Positions 17,627 to 27,561 of a stretch of 64,000 bases of DNA are shown one piece after another; position 1 is the first letter of the stretch; each line of letters starts with the position of its first letter. Both the position numbers and the translations under genes were made by a program. The notes beneath the pieces are model-generated. The model saw only the letters and a list, made by a program, of their open reading frames with translations. It was not told the DNA's origin and did no database searches. The stretch covers positions 476,207-540,206 of the forward strand of contig NZ_SZZM01000003.1 in NCBI RefSeq assembly GCF_005281615.1. Reading direction: 5' to 3'. The DNA comes from Rhodoligotrophos defluvii. Its GTDB lineage: Bacteria > Pseudomonadota > Alphaproteobacteria > Rhizobiales > Im1.

Positions 17627-17912
17627 GCGCGGCAACAGCCGGGCATGACGGATGATGCCCAAGTCGCCACCACTCTCGTCATTGCCGCGCTTGACGCGGC
17701 AACCCAGGGCTCCAAGGGAAAGCCCACCCTCCTGGCCCCACGATGGCCCGGTCGGCGCCTGGGCGCAGCGGGCATGAAGTAAGTTGTTGACTGGCAAAAC
17801 AAATCGTCATTGCCGCGCTTGACGCGGCAATCCAGGGCTCCAAGGGAAAGCCCACCCTCCTGGCCCCACGATGGCCCGGTCGGCGCCTCGCCGCAGCCGG
17901 GCCATGACGGAT
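17627..17912. repeat. Cluster of ~100-bp dispersed palindromic repeats, two tandem copies
   Basis: This fills the 328-base gap between clpP-like and the aminotransferase. Copy one starts at 17676 and copy two at 17804; 17676-17760 and 17804-17888 differ at one base out of 85. Each copy starts CGTCATTGCCGCGCTTGACG, contains a short inner hairpin (TTGCCGCG-CTTGA-CGCGGCAA), and ends near CATGACGG, the complement of its start. A further end fragment lies at 17627-17653. Related copies lie at 30472-30574, 41397-41437 and 50690-50907. No coding potential is credible. Confidence 0.85.
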
Positions 17913-17951
17913 GGGCATATACCGCCCAATGGCCGACACTGGACCGAGCCG

Positions 17952-19343
17952 TTACGAGGCGGCCGTGATGCCTTCCTTCTTGATCCAGGCGGCAGTGAGT
18001 TCGAGCGCCTTCTCGTAGCGGTCGAACATCTCGTTGATCTCGCTCTCGGTGATGATGAGCGGCGGGCACAGCGCCACGTTGTCGCCGGCCACCGCCCGCG
18101 CGATCACCCCGTTCTGCTGCAGGAAGCCCACCATCTTGGCGCCCACCGCCGATTTCGGGTTGAACGGCGCCTTGCTGGTCTTGTCGGCCACCAGTTCGGC
18201 GGCGCCGATCAGGCCCTTCGCCCGCACTTCGCCCACCAGCGGATGATCCGCAAGCCTTTTGAAGCGGCCCTCGAACACTGGCGCCATCGCCTTCACATGG
18301 TCGACGATGCGGGTGCGCTCGTAAATCTCGATGGTCTTGAGCGCCACGGCAGCCGAGACCGGATGCGCCGTGTAGGTGTAGCCATGGGCGAAGGAGCCGA
18401 GCTTGCGGCTCTCGTCCAGCATGGCTTGATAGACCTCTTCCTCGATGGTGATGGCGCCGAGCGGCATATAGGCCGAGGTGATCGCCTTCGCCATGCTCAC
18501 CGAGTTCGGCTCGATCCCGAAGGTCTGCGCTCCAAACCACTCGCCGGTGCGGCCGAAGCCGCAGATCACCTCGTCCGAGATGAAGCGGATGTCATGCTTG
18601 GCCAGCACCGCCTGGATTTTCTCGAAATAGCCCTTCGGCGGCATGACCACGCCGCCCGCACCCATGATCGGCTCGGCGATGAAGGCGGCGATCGTGTCAG
18701 GCCCCTCGCGCTCGATCAGGGCTTCCAGATTGGCGGCCATGCGGCTCGAGAACTCTTCCTCGCTCTCCCCTGGCTGCCCATAGCGGTAATAATGCGGGCA
18801 GTCCGTATGCAGGATGTTCTTGATCGGCAGATCGAAATCCTGATGCACCGGCGGCAACCCGGTAAGCGAGCCGGCAGCGACCGTCACGCCGTGATAGGCT
18901 CGAATGCGCGAGATGATCTTCTTCTTCTGCGGCTTGCCGATGGCATTGGCGTGATACCAAGCGATTTTCACCTGCTGGTCATTGGCCTCCGAGCCGGATG
19001 AGCAGAACAGCACCTTGGAGGGATGGCCCGGCACCAGCTCCTTCAGCTTCTCCGCCAGCTCGATCGCCGGGTCGTGGCTCTTGCCGGCGAACAGGTGGGT
19101 ATAGGCCAGCTCGCGCATCTGTTTGGCGGCTGCCTCAACCAGCTCCTCGTTGCCATAGCCGAGTGCCGTGCACCACAGCCCGGCCAAGCCTTCGATATAT
19201 TCCTTGCCTTCGCTGTCATAGACATAGATGCCCTTGCCCCGCTCGAGCACCAGCGGGCCCGCCTCGCGATGGGTGGCGAGATTCGTGTAGGGGTGAATGA
19301 GCGTCTCGATATCGCGCACAGCGAGATTGGAAAGCTGGGTCAT
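17952..19343 (-). CDS. Class III aminotransferase (omega-amino acid:pyruvate type)
   Basis: 463 residues, PLP fold type I, class III. The PLP phosphate-binding turn is SSGSEAND (~115-122), the cofactor-contact sequence FISDEVICGFGRTG lies at ~255-268, and the PLP lysine is in SMAKAITSAYMPLGA (~293). This subgroup usually moves an amino group from an omega-amino acid, diamine or amine to pyruvate. The substrate cannot be told from sequence. It stands alone, flanked by repeats on both sides (17627-17912 and 19541-19590). Confidence 0.88.
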   Translation of the reverse strand: MTQLSNLAVRDIETLIHPYTNLATHREAGPLVLERGKGIYVYDSEGKEYIEGLAGLWCTALGYGNEELVEAAAKQMRELAYTHLFAGKSHDPAIELAEKLKELVPGHPSKVLFCSSGSEANDQQVKIAWYHANAIGKPQKKKIISRIRAYHGVTVAAGSLTGLPPVHQDFDLPIKNILHTDCPHYYRYGQPGESEEEFSSRMAANLEALIEREGPDTIAAFIAEPIMGAGGVVMPPKGYFEKIQAVLAKHDIRFISDEVICGFGRTGEWFGAQTFGIEPNSVSMAKAITSAYMPLGAITIEEEVYQAMLDESRKLGSFAHGYTYTAHPVSAAVALKTIEIYERTRIVDHVKAMAPVFEGRFKRLADHPLVGEVRAKGLIGAAELVADKTSKAPFNPKSAVGAKMVGFLQQNGVIARAVAGDNVALCPPLIITESEINEMFDRYEKALELTAAWIKKEGITAAS

Positions 19344-19540
19344 GACAGAATGCCTTTATTCGGAAGGTGGGCATATTGAGCAGGTGAGCCGCCGAATGTC
19401 AAAGCATGGCAGGCTTGCGGCCCGGACATAGTGTCTCCCCGGAGCAAGCGGCGCCGGGGCGAAGCCGTCCGGCCCATTCTACACTATTTTACGATCGTTC
19501 AACAATCTGCCGAAGCAAGAAAGAATCGAAAATCCCGCGA

Positions 19541-19590
19541 GAGCATTTTCGAGCGAAGTGGGTACCGGTTCGCGTAAAGAAAATGCGATC
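19541..19590. repeat. REP-like palindromic repeat of rhizobial type
   Basis: An inverted repeat with outer arms GCATTTTC and GAAAATGC around a core that reads GAGCGAAGTGGGTACCGGTT. This outline (GAGCAT arm, AAGTGGG/TACCGGTT core, ATGC arm) is a very common small intergenic repeat in Rhizobiales genomes. It is seen once in this window. Confidence 0.75.
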
Positions 19591-19603
19591 CAACAATAGC
19601 TTA

Positions 19604-19641
19604 GGGCGGCTCCGCGATTCAGGAGATTAGCGGAACCGCCC
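19604..19641 (-). terminator. Hairpin downstream of hppA
   Basis: GGGCGGCTCCGC and GCGGAACCGCCC pair as a 12-bp stem with one mismatch and a 14-base loop. It lies 44 bases past the hppA stop. No U-run follows on the minus strand, so it may be a processing or Rho-related structure rather than a classical terminator. Confidence 0.45.
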
Positions 19642-19684
19642 GAGCGGGCGCGCGGGATCTGCGACGCAGAAACGGCTGTGCCGT

Positions 19685-21811
19685 TCAGCCGCTATGGGCG
19701 AGCACCGCCAGCAATAGCAGCGCGACGATATTGGTGATCTTGATCATCGGATTGACGGCGGGGCCGGCCGTGTCCTTGTAAGGGTCGCCCACCGTGTCGC
19801 CGGTGACCGCCGCCTTGTGCGCATCCGAGCCCTTGCCGCCGAAATGGCCGTCCTCGATATACTTCTTGGCGTTGTCCCAGGCGCCGCCGCCGGCCGTCAT
19901 CGAGATCGCGACGAACAACCCGGTGACGATCACGCCCAGGAGCATGGCGCCCACCGCCGAGAAGGCCGCGTTTTTGCCGGCGATCGCGTTGATCACGAAA
20001 TAGACCACGATCGGCGACAGCACCGGCAGCAGCGACGGCACGATCATCTCCTTGATCGCCGCCTTGGTGAGCAGGTCGACCGCGGTCTTGTAGTCCGGCC
20101 GGTCGCGCCCCTCCATGATCCCAGGCTTCTCCCGGAACTGCCGCCGCACTTCCTCCACGATGGCGCTTGCCGCGCGGCCCACCGCCGTCATGGCGATGCC
20201 GCCGAAGAGATAAGGCAGGAGGCCGCCGAGCATGAGCCCGATCACCACGTAAGGATTGGACAGCGAGAAGGTCAGCTGCCCCACATCGGCAAAATAGGGG
20301 AACTGCGCGGCGTTCCCGGTGAAATGCTGCAGGTCCTGCGTATAGGCCGCAAACAGCACCAGCGCGCCGAGCCCCGCCGAGCCGATGGCATAGCCCTTGG
20401 TCACCGCCTTGGTGGTGTTGCCCACCGCGTCCAGCGCGTCGGTGGTCTTGCGCACCTCCGCCGGCAGGTCGGCCATCTCGGCAATGCCGCCCGCATTGTC
20501 CGTCACCGGTCCGAACGCATCCAGCGCCACCACCAGCCCGGCCAGCGCCAGCATGGTGGTCACCGCGATGGCGATGCCGAACAGCCCGGCCAGCGTGTAG
20601 GCGATGATGATGGCCGCCACGATGACCAGCGCCGGCAGCGCGGTTGCCTCCAGCGAAATGGCAAGCCCCTGGATCACGTTGGTGCCGTGGCCCGAGATCG
20701 AGGCCTGGGCGATCGACTTCACCGGCCGGAAATTCGTGCCCGTATAGTACTCGGTGATCATGATGATCAGGGCAGTCACGGCCAGGCCTATGACGCCGCA
20801 CCAGAACAGGTCCCACCCCGTGAAGGTGCGGTCGCCGACCGTGAGCTCGGTCGAAAGACCCACCATCCAGGCCGTCACCGGCAGCAGCGCCACCAGTGAC
20901 AACACGCCGGTGACGATCACGCCCTTGTACAGCGCCCCCATGATCGACTGGCTGGAGCCGAGGCGCACGAAGAAGGTGCCGATGATCGAGGTGATCACGC
21001 AGGCCGCCCCGATCGCCAGCGGATAGAGCATCATCGGCCCGGCCAAAGCCGTGCCGGCGAAGTAGATGGAGGCGAGCACCATGGTGGCGACCACCGTCAC
21101 CGCATAGGTCTCGAACAGGTCGGCCGCCATGCCGGCACAGTCGCCGACATTGTCGCCCACATTGTCGGCGATGGTGGCGGGGTTGCGCGGGTCGTCCTCC
21201 GGAATGCCGGCCTCCACCTTGCCCACGAGGTCGCCGCCCACATCGGCGCCCTTGGTGAAGATGCCGCCGCCCAGACGGGCGAAGATGGAAATCAGCGAGG
21301 CACCGAAGCCGAGCGCCACCAGCGCATCGATCACCACCCGGTCGCCCGGCGCATAGCCCAGGATCTGCGTCAGCACCATGAAATAGACGGCAACCGCCAG
21401 CAGCGCGAGGCCGGCAACCAGCAGGCCGGTCACCGCCCCTGCTCGGAAGGCGATCCCGAGCCCCGCAGCGAGGCTCTGGCTTGCCGCCTGAGCCGTGCGC
21501 ACATTGGCCCGCACCGACACCAGCATGCCGATATAGCCTGCCGCCCCCGACAGGATTGCGCCGACCGCGAAGCCGATGGCCACCAGGACCCCCAGCAGCA
21601 GGGCCACGATGATGAAGATAACGACCCCCACGATGGCAATGGTCGTGTATTGCCGCGCCAGATAGGCCATGGCGCCTTCCTGCACCGCGCCCGCGATCTC
21701 GCGCATGCGGGCGTTTCCTGCGTCCGCCGCCATCAACGATCGGATGGCCCATATGCCATAGACAATAGACAAGGCCCCGCAGGCTATGATCAGCCAAATT
21801 TCCAGAGTCAT
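19685..21811 (-). CDS. hppA: Membrane-bound proton-translocating pyrophosphatase (K+-independent type)
   Basis: 708 residues with about 16 membrane segments. The substrate and metal motifs are intact: [18 protein letters not shown] (~186-202), [19 protein letters not shown] (~210-228), and the C-terminal [20 protein letters not shown]. In [14 protein letters not shown], Lys468 stands where K+-dependent pyrophosphatases have Ala, which marks the K+-independent H+ pump type. The enzyme splits pyrophosphate and pumps protons across the membrane. It follows the MFS-thiL-nusB-rib block on the same strand, a gene order seen in other Rhizobiales, but 256 bases separate it from the MFS gene, so it may have its own promoter. 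A 734-codon frame in another phase of the same strand is a composition artefact. Confidence 0.96.
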   Translation of the reverse strand: MTLEIWLIIACGALSIVYGIWAIRSLMAADAGNARMREIAGAVQEGAMAYLARQYTTIAIVGVVIFIIVALLLGVLVAIGFAVGAILSGAAGYIGMLVSVRANVRTAQAASQSLAAGLGIAFRAGAVTGLLVAGLALLAVAVYFMVLTQILGYAPGDRVVIDALVALGFGASLISIFARLGGGIFTKGADVGGDLVGKVEAGIPEDDPRNPATIADNVGDNVGDCAGMAADLFETYAVTVVATMVLASIYFAGTALAGPMMLYPLAIGAACVITSIIGTFFVRLGSSQSIMGALYKGVIVTGVLSLVALLPVTAWMVGLSTELTVGDRTFTGWDLFWCGVIGLAVTALIIMITEYYTGTNFRPVKSIAQASISGHGTNVIQGLAISLEATALPALVIVAAIIIAYTLAGLFGIAIAVTTMLALAGLVVALDAFGPVTDNAGGIAEMADLPAEVRKTTDALDAVGNTTKAVTKGYAIGSAGLGALVLFAAYTQDLQHFTGNAAQFPYFADVGQLTFSLSNPYVVIGLMLGGLLPYLFGGIAMTAVGRAASAIVEEVRRQFREKPGIMEGRDRPDYKTAVDLLTKAAIKEMIVPSLLPVLSPIVVYFVINAIAGKNAAFSAVGAMLLGVIVTGLFVAISMTAGGGAWDNAKKYIEDGHFGGKGSDAHKAAVTGDTVGDPYKDTAGPAVNPMIKITNIVALLLLAVLAHSG

Positions 21812-22067
21812 TGTTTGTTTCCTGAGCTTCCCATGTTCCCCTCGTGCCGGCAGCGCCCGCTCTGGCTGCCGCTTCAGGCCGGATGGCCCGGCGCAAAGTG
21901 CGGGCGATGATCGCCGAAATGTGCTGCGCGTTGCAACAAGAATGGCACGCCCGGCCTATAGGCCTGTGCGGCTACGGCTACCCACCTGAAAAACAAGGAC
22001 CTTTCGTGATGTGTGCCGGCGTGAGCGTGCGCTCGCGGCGATGCAATGTTTGCACCGCAACGACGGC

Positions 22068-23282
22068 CTAGGCCGGCTTGTGCTGATTCTTGAGGGCGAG
22101 CCAGGCGAGCAGCGCCAGAACCAGCGCCACGGAGGGGAACAGTGACAGGCCGATCGCCGACCATCCGAACACGCTGAGCAGTTTGCCGGAGGAGAGCGAG
22201 GAGAGCGCCACCGTGGTGAACACCGCGAAATCGTTCACCGCCTGGACCTTGCTGCGCTCGACCGGCTTGTAGCAGTCGGTCACCATGGTGGTCGCGCCCA
22301 CGAAGCCGAAATTCCAGCCGACACCCAGGAGGACGAGCGCCGCCGAGAAATGCCCGAACGAGAGGCCGGCAAGCGCCGAGACACCCGCCGCCGCGAGCAG
22401 CACCATGCCGGCTGCCACCATCTGCGGCGCGCCGAACCGGCTGATCAGCCGCCCCGTGAAGAAGCTCGGCACATACATCGCCAGCACGTGCCATTGGATG
22501 ACCCAGGCCGCCGCGTCGAAGCTGAAGCCGCAGCCGACCATCGCCAGGGGTGTCGAGGTCATCACGAAATTCATCATGCCGAAGCTCATCATCCCTGCGA
22601 TGATGGCCACGATCAGCCGCGGCTGCCGCAGGATCTCCGGCAGCGGGCGCCCGCTGCCGGTCGCCGCCGACGCCCTGACATGGGGGATGTCGAGAAAGGC
22701 CAGCACGCCCATGGCGATGGCCGCAAGCGCGGCCGAGGCGAGGTAGCAGCCGGCAAAGGTCACCGGCGCAAGCAGGTCGCGGGTGCCCATCACCACGAAC
22801 GGGCCGATGAAGGCGGAGACGATGCCGCCCAGCATCACCCACGCGATGGCGCGCGGCTTGAAGCTGTCGCGTGCGGTGTCGGCGGCCGCGAAGCGGTAGA
22901 GCTGGCCGAAGGCCTGATAGCTGCCGCTCACCAGCGTCGCCAGGCAGAACAGCGGAAAGCTCCGGCTATAGATGGCGTAGGCCGCCAGCAAGGCTCCGCA
23001 CAAGCCGATAAGCGCACCGACGATGAAGCCGGCGCGGCGCCCCACATGGCCAGTCAGCAGCGATGCCGGAACCGTGCTCAGTGCCGTTCCCACCACGAAG
23101 CACGAGACCGGCAGCGTGGCCCAGCCCGGATCGGAGGCGAGCATGCTGCCCACCAGGCCGCCAGTGATGATGATGATCACCGAGTTCGACGAGAACAGTG
23201 CCTGCGCCGCCGCCAGCAGCATGGCGTTGCGGCGTGCAAGGCGGTCGTCGTGAAGAGCGGCTGAAGCGGTGGCGGAACTCAT
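22068..23282 (-). CDS. MFS transporter in the rib-thiL cluster
   Basis: 404 residues with about twelve membrane segments. The loop between segments 2 and 3 reads GHVGRRAGF, an MFS signature. The ATG at 23282 is chosen; a TTG at 23318 would add 12 basic residues right after thiL. It starts 43 bases after the thiL stop and is probably in the same operon. Sequence similarity alone does not give a substrate. Because all genes upstream in the operon make flavin or thiamine cofactors, a vitamin or precursor transporter is possible; Rhizobiales have MFS-type riboflavin transporters (RfnT), but I cannot show that this is one. Confidence 0.82.
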   Translation of the reverse strand: MSSATASAALHDDRLARRNAMLLAAAQALFSSNSVIIIITGGLVGSMLASDPGWATLPVSCFVVGTALSTVPASLLTGHVGRRAGFIVGALIGLCGALLAAYAIYSRSFPLFCLATLVSGSYQAFGQLYRFAAADTARDSFKPRAIAWVMLGGIVSAFIGPFVVMGTRDLLAPVTFAGCYLASAALAAIAMGVLAFLDIPHVRASAATGSGRPLPEILRQPRLIVAIIAGMMSFGMMNFVMTSTPLAMVGCGFSFDAAAWVIQWHVLAMYVPSFFTGRLISRFGAPQMVAAGMVLLAAAGVSALAGLSFGHFSAALVLLGVGWNFGFVGATTMVTDCYKPVERSKVQAVNDFAVFTTVALSSLSSGKLLSVFGWSAIGLSLFPSVALVLALLAWLALKNQHKPA

Positions 23283-23324
23283 TGCGCGGACAGTAAACCT
23301 GCCGCGGCGACCCTTCAATGACGA

Positions 23325-24299
23325 TTACGCAATATGGCTATAGGACAGCCGCGAGAACGTCATCGGCCGGCCATGTTCATCGCGGCACACTGGCGGGAGG
23401 GTGCCCTCGACCAGTCGCCCGATAGCCGTAACCGTCACTCCCGCGGCGGCGCTTGCCTGCTCGAAGGCCGGGGCCTGGGACGGTGGAACGGCACAAAGGA
23501 TCTCGTAGTCATCGCCGCCGGCCAGGCAGACCTCGCGCATGCCCGGCATGCTTGCCACAATCTCGCGGGCCGCGGCCGAAAGCGGCACCCGTCCCGCCTC
23601 GATGTCCGCCGACACGCCGGAGGCATGACACAAAAGGCCGAGATCACCGATCAGCCCGTCGGAGATGTCCATGGCGGCCGTGGCATAGGCCAGCAGCGCC
23701 GGGACAAGCGCCAGCCGCGGCTCGGGAAGCCAATAGCGCTGCTTCAGGGCATCCGCCCCGCTGCCGCTGAGCTCGCCGCGCACAGCCTTCAGCCCGAGCG
23801 CCCCGTCGCCGATCGTGCCGGAGACATAGACCATGTCACCGGGGCGGCCACCGCCGCGGCGCACCGCCCTGCCCTCCGGTACCTCGCCTAGGGCGGTGAG
23901 GGTGATCGTCAGCGGACCAGGTGTTGCGACCGTATCGCCACCGATCAGCGGACAACCGAACCGCGCCTGGTCCTCGGCCAGGCCTTGCGCGAACCGCTTG
24001 AGCCAGCCTTCGTCCTGCGCTGGCGACAGGGCAATCGCCAGCAGATAACCGCGCGCGTCAGCCCCCTTGGCCGCGAGATCGGAAAGATTGACCCGCAAGG
24101 CCTTTCTGGCGATCAGCGCCGGATCGTCGGTGCTCAAAAAATGCACGTCCGCGACCAGGCTGTCGGTGGTGACCACCAGGTCCATGCCCGGCTGCGGGGA
24201 AACCACCGCCGCATCGTCGCGCAGGCCGGCAGCGCCGGCAAAGCCTGCGGCAAGTGGCGCGAAGATGGCCTGGATCATGGCTTGCTCGCGCGGCAGCAT
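23325..24299 (-). CDS. thiL: Thiamine-monophosphate kinase
   Basis: 324 residues, PurM/ThiL fold. It phosphorylates thiamine monophosphate to thiamine pyrophosphate with ATP. Visible family motifs are GLRDDAAVV (metal and nucleotide-binding Asp pair, ~26-34), VVTTDSLVADVHFL (~42-55), NLSDLAAKGADARGYLLAI (~71-89), LIGGDTVATPG (~119-129) and MDISDGLIGDLG (~210-221). It follows nusB by 12 bases in the glyA-nrdR-rib-nusB-thiL operon. An internal ATG at 24278 is an alternative start. Confidence 0.94.
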   Translation of the reverse strand: MLPREQAMIQAIFAPLAAGFAGAAGLRDDAAVVSPQPGMDLVVTTDSLVADVHFLSTDDPALIARKALRVNLSDLAAKGADARGYLLAIALSPAQDEGWLKRFAQGLAEDQARFGCPLIGGDTVATPGPLTITLTALGEVPEGRAVRRGGGRPGDMVYVSGTIGDGALGLKAVRGELSGSGADALKQRYWLPEPRLALVPALLAYATAAMDISDGLIGDLGLLCHASGVSADIEAGRVPLSAAAREIVASMPGMREVCLAGGDDYEILCAVPPSQAPAFEQASAAAGVTVTAIGRLVEGTLPPVCRDEHGRPMTFSRLSYSHIA

Positions 24300-24311
24300 C
24301 GGCGGGCCAGG

Positions 24312-24794
24312 TCAGGTGAATTCAGTGGTGCGGATATTGCGGGCGAGCCGGTCGAGCACCCCGTTGACGAAACGCCGCTCGTCATCGCCGAAGAAAGCGT
24401 GAGTCACTTCCACATATTCGTTGATGACCACCCTGGCCGGCACATCCGGCCGACAGGTGAGCTCGTAAGTGGCCGCCCGCAAGATGGCCCTGAGGGTGGA
24501 GTCGAGCCGCTTGAGCGACCAGCCTTCCGCGAGCGCCCGGTTGATCATCGGGTCGATGCGCAGCTGCTCCCGCAGCACTCCGGTCACCACATCGCGCAGG
24601 AACGGAAAGTCGGCCGGGCCGCACTGCCCGTCCTCGAAATCGTTGCCAAGCCGCCAGGAGCCGAACTCCGCCAGCACGTCGGGCAGAGGCGACTGCACCA
24701 CGTCCATCTGATAGAGCGCCTGCACCGCCCCCAGCCGCGCTGCCGTCCGCGCGCTAAGGGTCGCTTGCGAGGCCTTGGCCACCTGCTCCGCCAT
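24312..24794 (-). CDS. nusB: Transcription antitermination protein NusB
   Basis: 160 residues, all-helical NusB fold. RTAARLGAVQALYQMDV near the N-terminus, RALAEGWSLKRLDSTLRAILRAATYEL in the middle, and VVINEYVEVTHAFFGDDERRFVNGVLDRLA near the end are typical. NusB with NusE binds boxA of rRNA leader transcripts and prevents early termination. It is five bases after ribH, the normal rib-nusB arrangement. Confidence 0.96.
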   Translation of the reverse strand: MAEQVAKASQATLSARTAARLGAVQALYQMDVVQSPLPDVLAEFGSWRLGNDFEDGQCGPADFPFLRDVVTGVLREQLRIDPMINRALAEGWSLKRLDSTLRAILRAATYELTCRPDVPARVVINEYVEVTHAFFGDDERRFVNGVLDRLARNIRTTEFT

Positions 24795-24799
24795 GATCC

Positions 24800-25237
24800 T
24801 TATCCCTGCAGCTCGACCTTCAGCCGCGCCATATGCACCGCGGCCCGTGCCGCAGCGCCGCCTTTGTTCATGCCGTCCACCCGGGCACGCGCCCAGGCCT
24901 GATCATCGTCTTCAACCGTCAAGATACCATTGGCGATCGCCAGCCCGCGACTGACGGCCAGGTCCATCAGGGCTCGCGCCGACTCATTGGCCACGACTTC
25001 GAAATGGTACGTCTCGCCGCGGATGACGCAACCGAGCGCCACATAGCCGTCGAAACGACCCTTGTCGCTATTCTCGACGAAGCTGATCACCGCCGGGATT
25101 TCCAGGGCGCCGGGCACCGTGATCCGCTCGAAGCTTGCGCCTTCCTCTTCCAGCGCCTCAACCGCGCCGCGTACCAGCTCGTCCAGCAGGTCCTCGTAAA
25201 AGCGCGCCTCGATGATCAATATGCGCGGGAAGCTCAT
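24800..25237 (-). CDS. ribH: 6,7-dimethyl-8-ribityllumazine synthase
   Basis: 145 residues, short lumazine synthase. [25 protein letters not shown] is the N-terminal strand-helix, [11 protein letters not shown] the substrate loop, and [26 protein letters not shown] carries the catalytic His region. It condenses the ribityl-uracil intermediate with dihydroxybutanone phosphate. It lies 34 bases after ribE and 5 bases before nusB. Confidence 0.96.
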   Translation of the reverse strand: MSFPRILIIEARFYEDLLDELVRGAVEALEEEGASFERITVPGALEIPAVISFVENSDKGRFDGYVALGCVIRGETYHFEVVANESARALMDLAVSRGLAIANGILTVEDDDQAWARARVDGMNKGGAAARAAVHMARLKVELQG

Positions 25238-25271
25238 ATGGGTGCCATTTCGGTTAAAAACAGGCCGGGAC

Positions 25272-25874
25272 TCAGGAATAACCGTTCAGCCGCGCCACAT
25301 ACCGCGCCATCATGTCGATTTCAATGTTCACGAGCTCCCCCGCCTGAACCTCTCCCCAGGTGGTGACCACCTGGGTATGCGGGATGATGTTGACGCCGAA
25401 CACATTGCCCTCGACCTCGTTCACGGTCAGCGACGTGCCGTCCAGGGCCACCGAGCCCTTGGGCGCGATGAACTTGGCCAGATGCTCGGGCGCCTCGAAG
25501 CGGAAGCGGAGAGACTGCCCGTCCGGCTCGCGCGAAAGCACCTTGGCCACCCCGTCCACATGCCCCGTCACCAGATGGCCGCCGAGCTCGTCGCCGAAGC
25601 GCAGCGCCCGCTCCAGGTTGATCCGCTGGCCAATCTTCCAGGTCTTGAGCGTGGTGAAGGCCAGCGTCTCCTGGGAGGCCTGCACCACGAACAGGCCCCG
25701 GTCATTGTTGTGGCGCCCCGTTTCGACCACGGTGAGGCAGATGCCGGAGCAGGCGATGGAACCGCCGATCGCAATCGTCTCGGGATCGTAATGGCAGGCG
25801 ATCGTGAGCCGGCGGTCGCCCTGATCCTCGAATTGGATCAGCTCGCCGACGTCGGTGACAATACCGGTAAACAT
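25272..25874 (-). CDS. ribE: Riboflavin synthase alpha chain
   Basis: 200 residues with two lumazine-binding repeats: the first begins [16 protein letters not shown], the second [17 protein letters not shown]. It dismutates two lumazine molecules to riboflavin. The gene is 11 bases after ribD. No FMN riboswitch is visible in the cluster around it. Confidence 0.96.
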   Translation of the reverse strand: MFTGIVTDVGELIQFEDQGDRRLTIACHYDPETIAIGGSIACSGICLTVVETGRHNNDRGLFVVQASQETLAFTTLKTWKIGQRINLERALRFGDELGGHLVTGHVDGVAKVLSREPDGQSLRFRFEAPEHLAKFIAPKGSVALDGTSLTVNEVEGNVFGVNIIPHTQVVTTWGEVQAGELVNIEIDMMARYVARLNGYS

Positions 25875-25885
25875 GAGAACGGGCC

Positions 25886-27052
25886 TTATGATGCTGGCGA
25901 ATATCGCCTGACATAAACCGTCAGGCGGTCTTCGCCAAACCCTTCTTCCCTGCTTGCGACAAACCTGTCCGATCGGGTGATGCTGGCGAGCGGCAGTCCT
26001 GCCAGCGCATCCACGCCCGCGGGGCCCAGCCGGCGGGATGCGGAAAAAAGCGCCACCTCATCCACCAGGTCGGCCTCCATCAGCGCACGGGCGACCGCGG
26101 CGCCGCCCTCAACCAGCAGGCGACCGACGCCACGGGCGCTGAGCTCGCGCAAGGCGCGATCGAGATCGACGCCGCCGCTGCCCCCCTCCCCGCACGGAAT
26201 GAGCGCGACACCCACCCGCTCCAGCGTGTCCCAGGCGCCCGGCGTCGGCTCCCCCTTCGCCAGCACCCAGACGGGAATGGTGCTGACGTCGCGCAGCATC
26301 TTCGTCTGCAGCGGCACCAGCCCCGCCGAGGCCAGCACCACCCGAATGGGCGAACGGTCGCGAAGGCCCGGCAGGCGGCAGGTCAGCTCGGGATCATCGA
26401 TGACGACGGTGCGATGCCCGACCAGGATGGCGTCGGAGGTTGCCCGCATCATATGCGCGTAAGCCCGCGCCGCGGGCCCGGTGATGGCGGTCTGCGCGCC
26501 CGGCCGTTCGGCGATCTTGCCATCGGCCGATACGGCGAGCTTCAGGATCACATGGGGCCGCCCCCGTTCCATCCGCGACAGGAAGCCGGCAAGGTCTTGC
26601 CGCGCCTCCGCGCTGCGCACCCCCATTGTCACGGGAATGCCGGCCTCGCGCAGCATGGCGTTGCCGCGCCCGGACACCCGCGGGTCCGGGTCATCGAACG
26701 TGGTCACCAGGCGCCCGATGCCCGCCTCCACCAGCCCCCTGGCGCAAGGGGGCGTGCGGCCGTAATGGGCGCAAGGCTCCAGCGTGACATAGGCGGTGGC
26801 GCCTCGCGCTGCCCCGCCGGCGCGGGCCAGCGCCACCTGTTCCGCATGGGGCCGGCCGCCGCGCCCGGTCCAGCCGACGGCGACGATGCGGGGCGGTGAG
26901 CGTCTCTCGTCGATGATCACGCAGCCGACCGCAGGGTTGGAGCCGCTGTTCCCCATGTTGCGCCGGCCAAGCCGCAGCGCCAGCTCCATGAAGTGGTCAT
27001 CATGGGCGCGCGGACCGGCTATGGCTTTCAACGACGCAACATCAACGCTCAT
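25886..27052 (-). CDS. ribD: Bifunctional riboflavin deaminase/reductase RibD
   Basis: 388 residues. The N-terminal zinc deaminase domain (~18-165) has HAEQVAL and [11 protein letters not shown], the zinc-ligand motifs; the C-terminal NADPH reductase domain (~168-380) opens [17 protein letters not shown] and has [15 protein letters not shown]. Together they carry out the second and third steps of riboflavin synthesis from GTP. Its start overlaps the nrdR 3' end by 11 bases, so translation is probably coupled. The linker and the end of the reductase domain look complete. Confidence 0.95.
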   Translation of the reverse strand: MSVDVASLKAIAGPRAHDDHFMELALRLGRRNMGNSGSNPAVGCVIIDERRSPPRIVAVGWTGRGGRPHAEQVALARAGGAARGATAYVTLEPCAHYGRTPPCARGLVEAGIGRLVTTFDDPDPRVSGRGNAMLREAGIPVTMGVRSAEARQDLAGFLSRMERGRPHVILKLAVSADGKIAERPGAQTAITGPAARAYAHMMRATSDAILVGHRTVVIDDPELTCRLPGLRDRSPIRVVLASAGLVPLQTKMLRDVSTIPVWVLAKGEPTPGAWDTLERVGVALIPCGEGGSGGVDLDRALRELSARGVGRLLVEGGAAVARALMEADLVDEVALFSASRRLGPAGVDALAGLPLASITRSDRFVASREEGFGEDRLTVYVRRYSPAS

Positions 27053-27530
27053 CCGGCGTCTCGTGGACCGGGCGCTCCCCTTCTCCCGTCAGCTCGCCCA
27101 ACAGCTCCTCGAAATCCTTTGCCTCGCGGAAGTTCTTGTAGACCGAGGCAAACCGCACATAGGCAACATCGTCCAGGGCCTTCAAGGCCTCCATGACCAA
27201 TTTGCCGATGGTTTCCGAGCGGACTTCGTTTTCCCCCTGGCTCTCCAGCCGGCGCACGATGCCGCTCGCCACCCGCTCGATCCGCTCCGGATCGACCGGC
27301 CGCTTGCGCAGCGCGATCTGCAGCGAGCGCACCAGCTTGTCGCGCTCGAACGGTACCCGTCGGCCAGAACGCTTCACCACGATCAGCTCGCGCAACTGCA
27401 CCCGCTCGAAGGTGGTGAAACGGCCCCCGCAATCCGGGCAGAAGCGCCGCCGCCTGATCGCGCTATTATCCTCGGTCGGCCGGGAATCCTTCACCTGCGT
27501 GTCAGTGTTCCCACAATAGGGGCAGCGCAT
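27042..27530 (-). CDS. nrdR: Transcriptional repressor NrdR
   Basis: 162 residues. A zinc ribbon at the N-terminus ([16 protein letters not shown] and [17 protein letters not shown]) is followed by an ATP-cone domain (~47-135). NrdR senses dATP/ATP and represses ribonucleotide reductase genes; no reductase gene or NrdR box is seen in this window. It lies 31 bases after glyA, the usual alphaproteobacterial glyA-nrdR-ribD order. Confidence 0.96.
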   Translation of the reverse strand: MRCPYCGNTDTQVKDSRPTEDNSAIRRRRFCPDCGGRFTTFERVQLRELIVVKRSGRRVPFERDKLVRSLQIALRKRPVDPERIERVASGIVRRLESQGENEVRSETIGKLVMEALKALDDVAYVRFASVYKNFREAKDFEELLGELTGEGERPVHETPDER

Positions 27531-27561
27531 GCCTCCAAAACCCCCTGTTCGCTTGCCCCTG

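Larger units (their letters stand above)
19344..19684. other. Intergenic region between aminotransferase and hppA
   Basis: 341 bases without a gene. It holds the aminotransferase promoter on the right-facing side, a GCATTTTC-type palindromic repeat (19541-19590) and a hairpin that could end hppA transcription (19604-19641). Nothing else is recognised. Confidence 0.6.

Noticed and set aside
17676-17888. CRISPR-like array
   Set aside because: Only two long repeats with one 43-base gap, no short repeat-spacer periodicity and no cas genes; they belong to a dispersed palindromic family.
19692-21896. A 734-codon open frame on the same strand as hppA in another phase, rich in Gly, Arg and His
   Set aside because: It is a GC-rich shadow: low-complexity composition, no family motif, and the hppA frame in the same region has every expected motif.
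25238-25272. FMN riboswitch near the rib genes
   Set aside because: The gaps between rib genes are only 5-35 bases and none shows the AGGGC-type conserved blocks of an RFN element.
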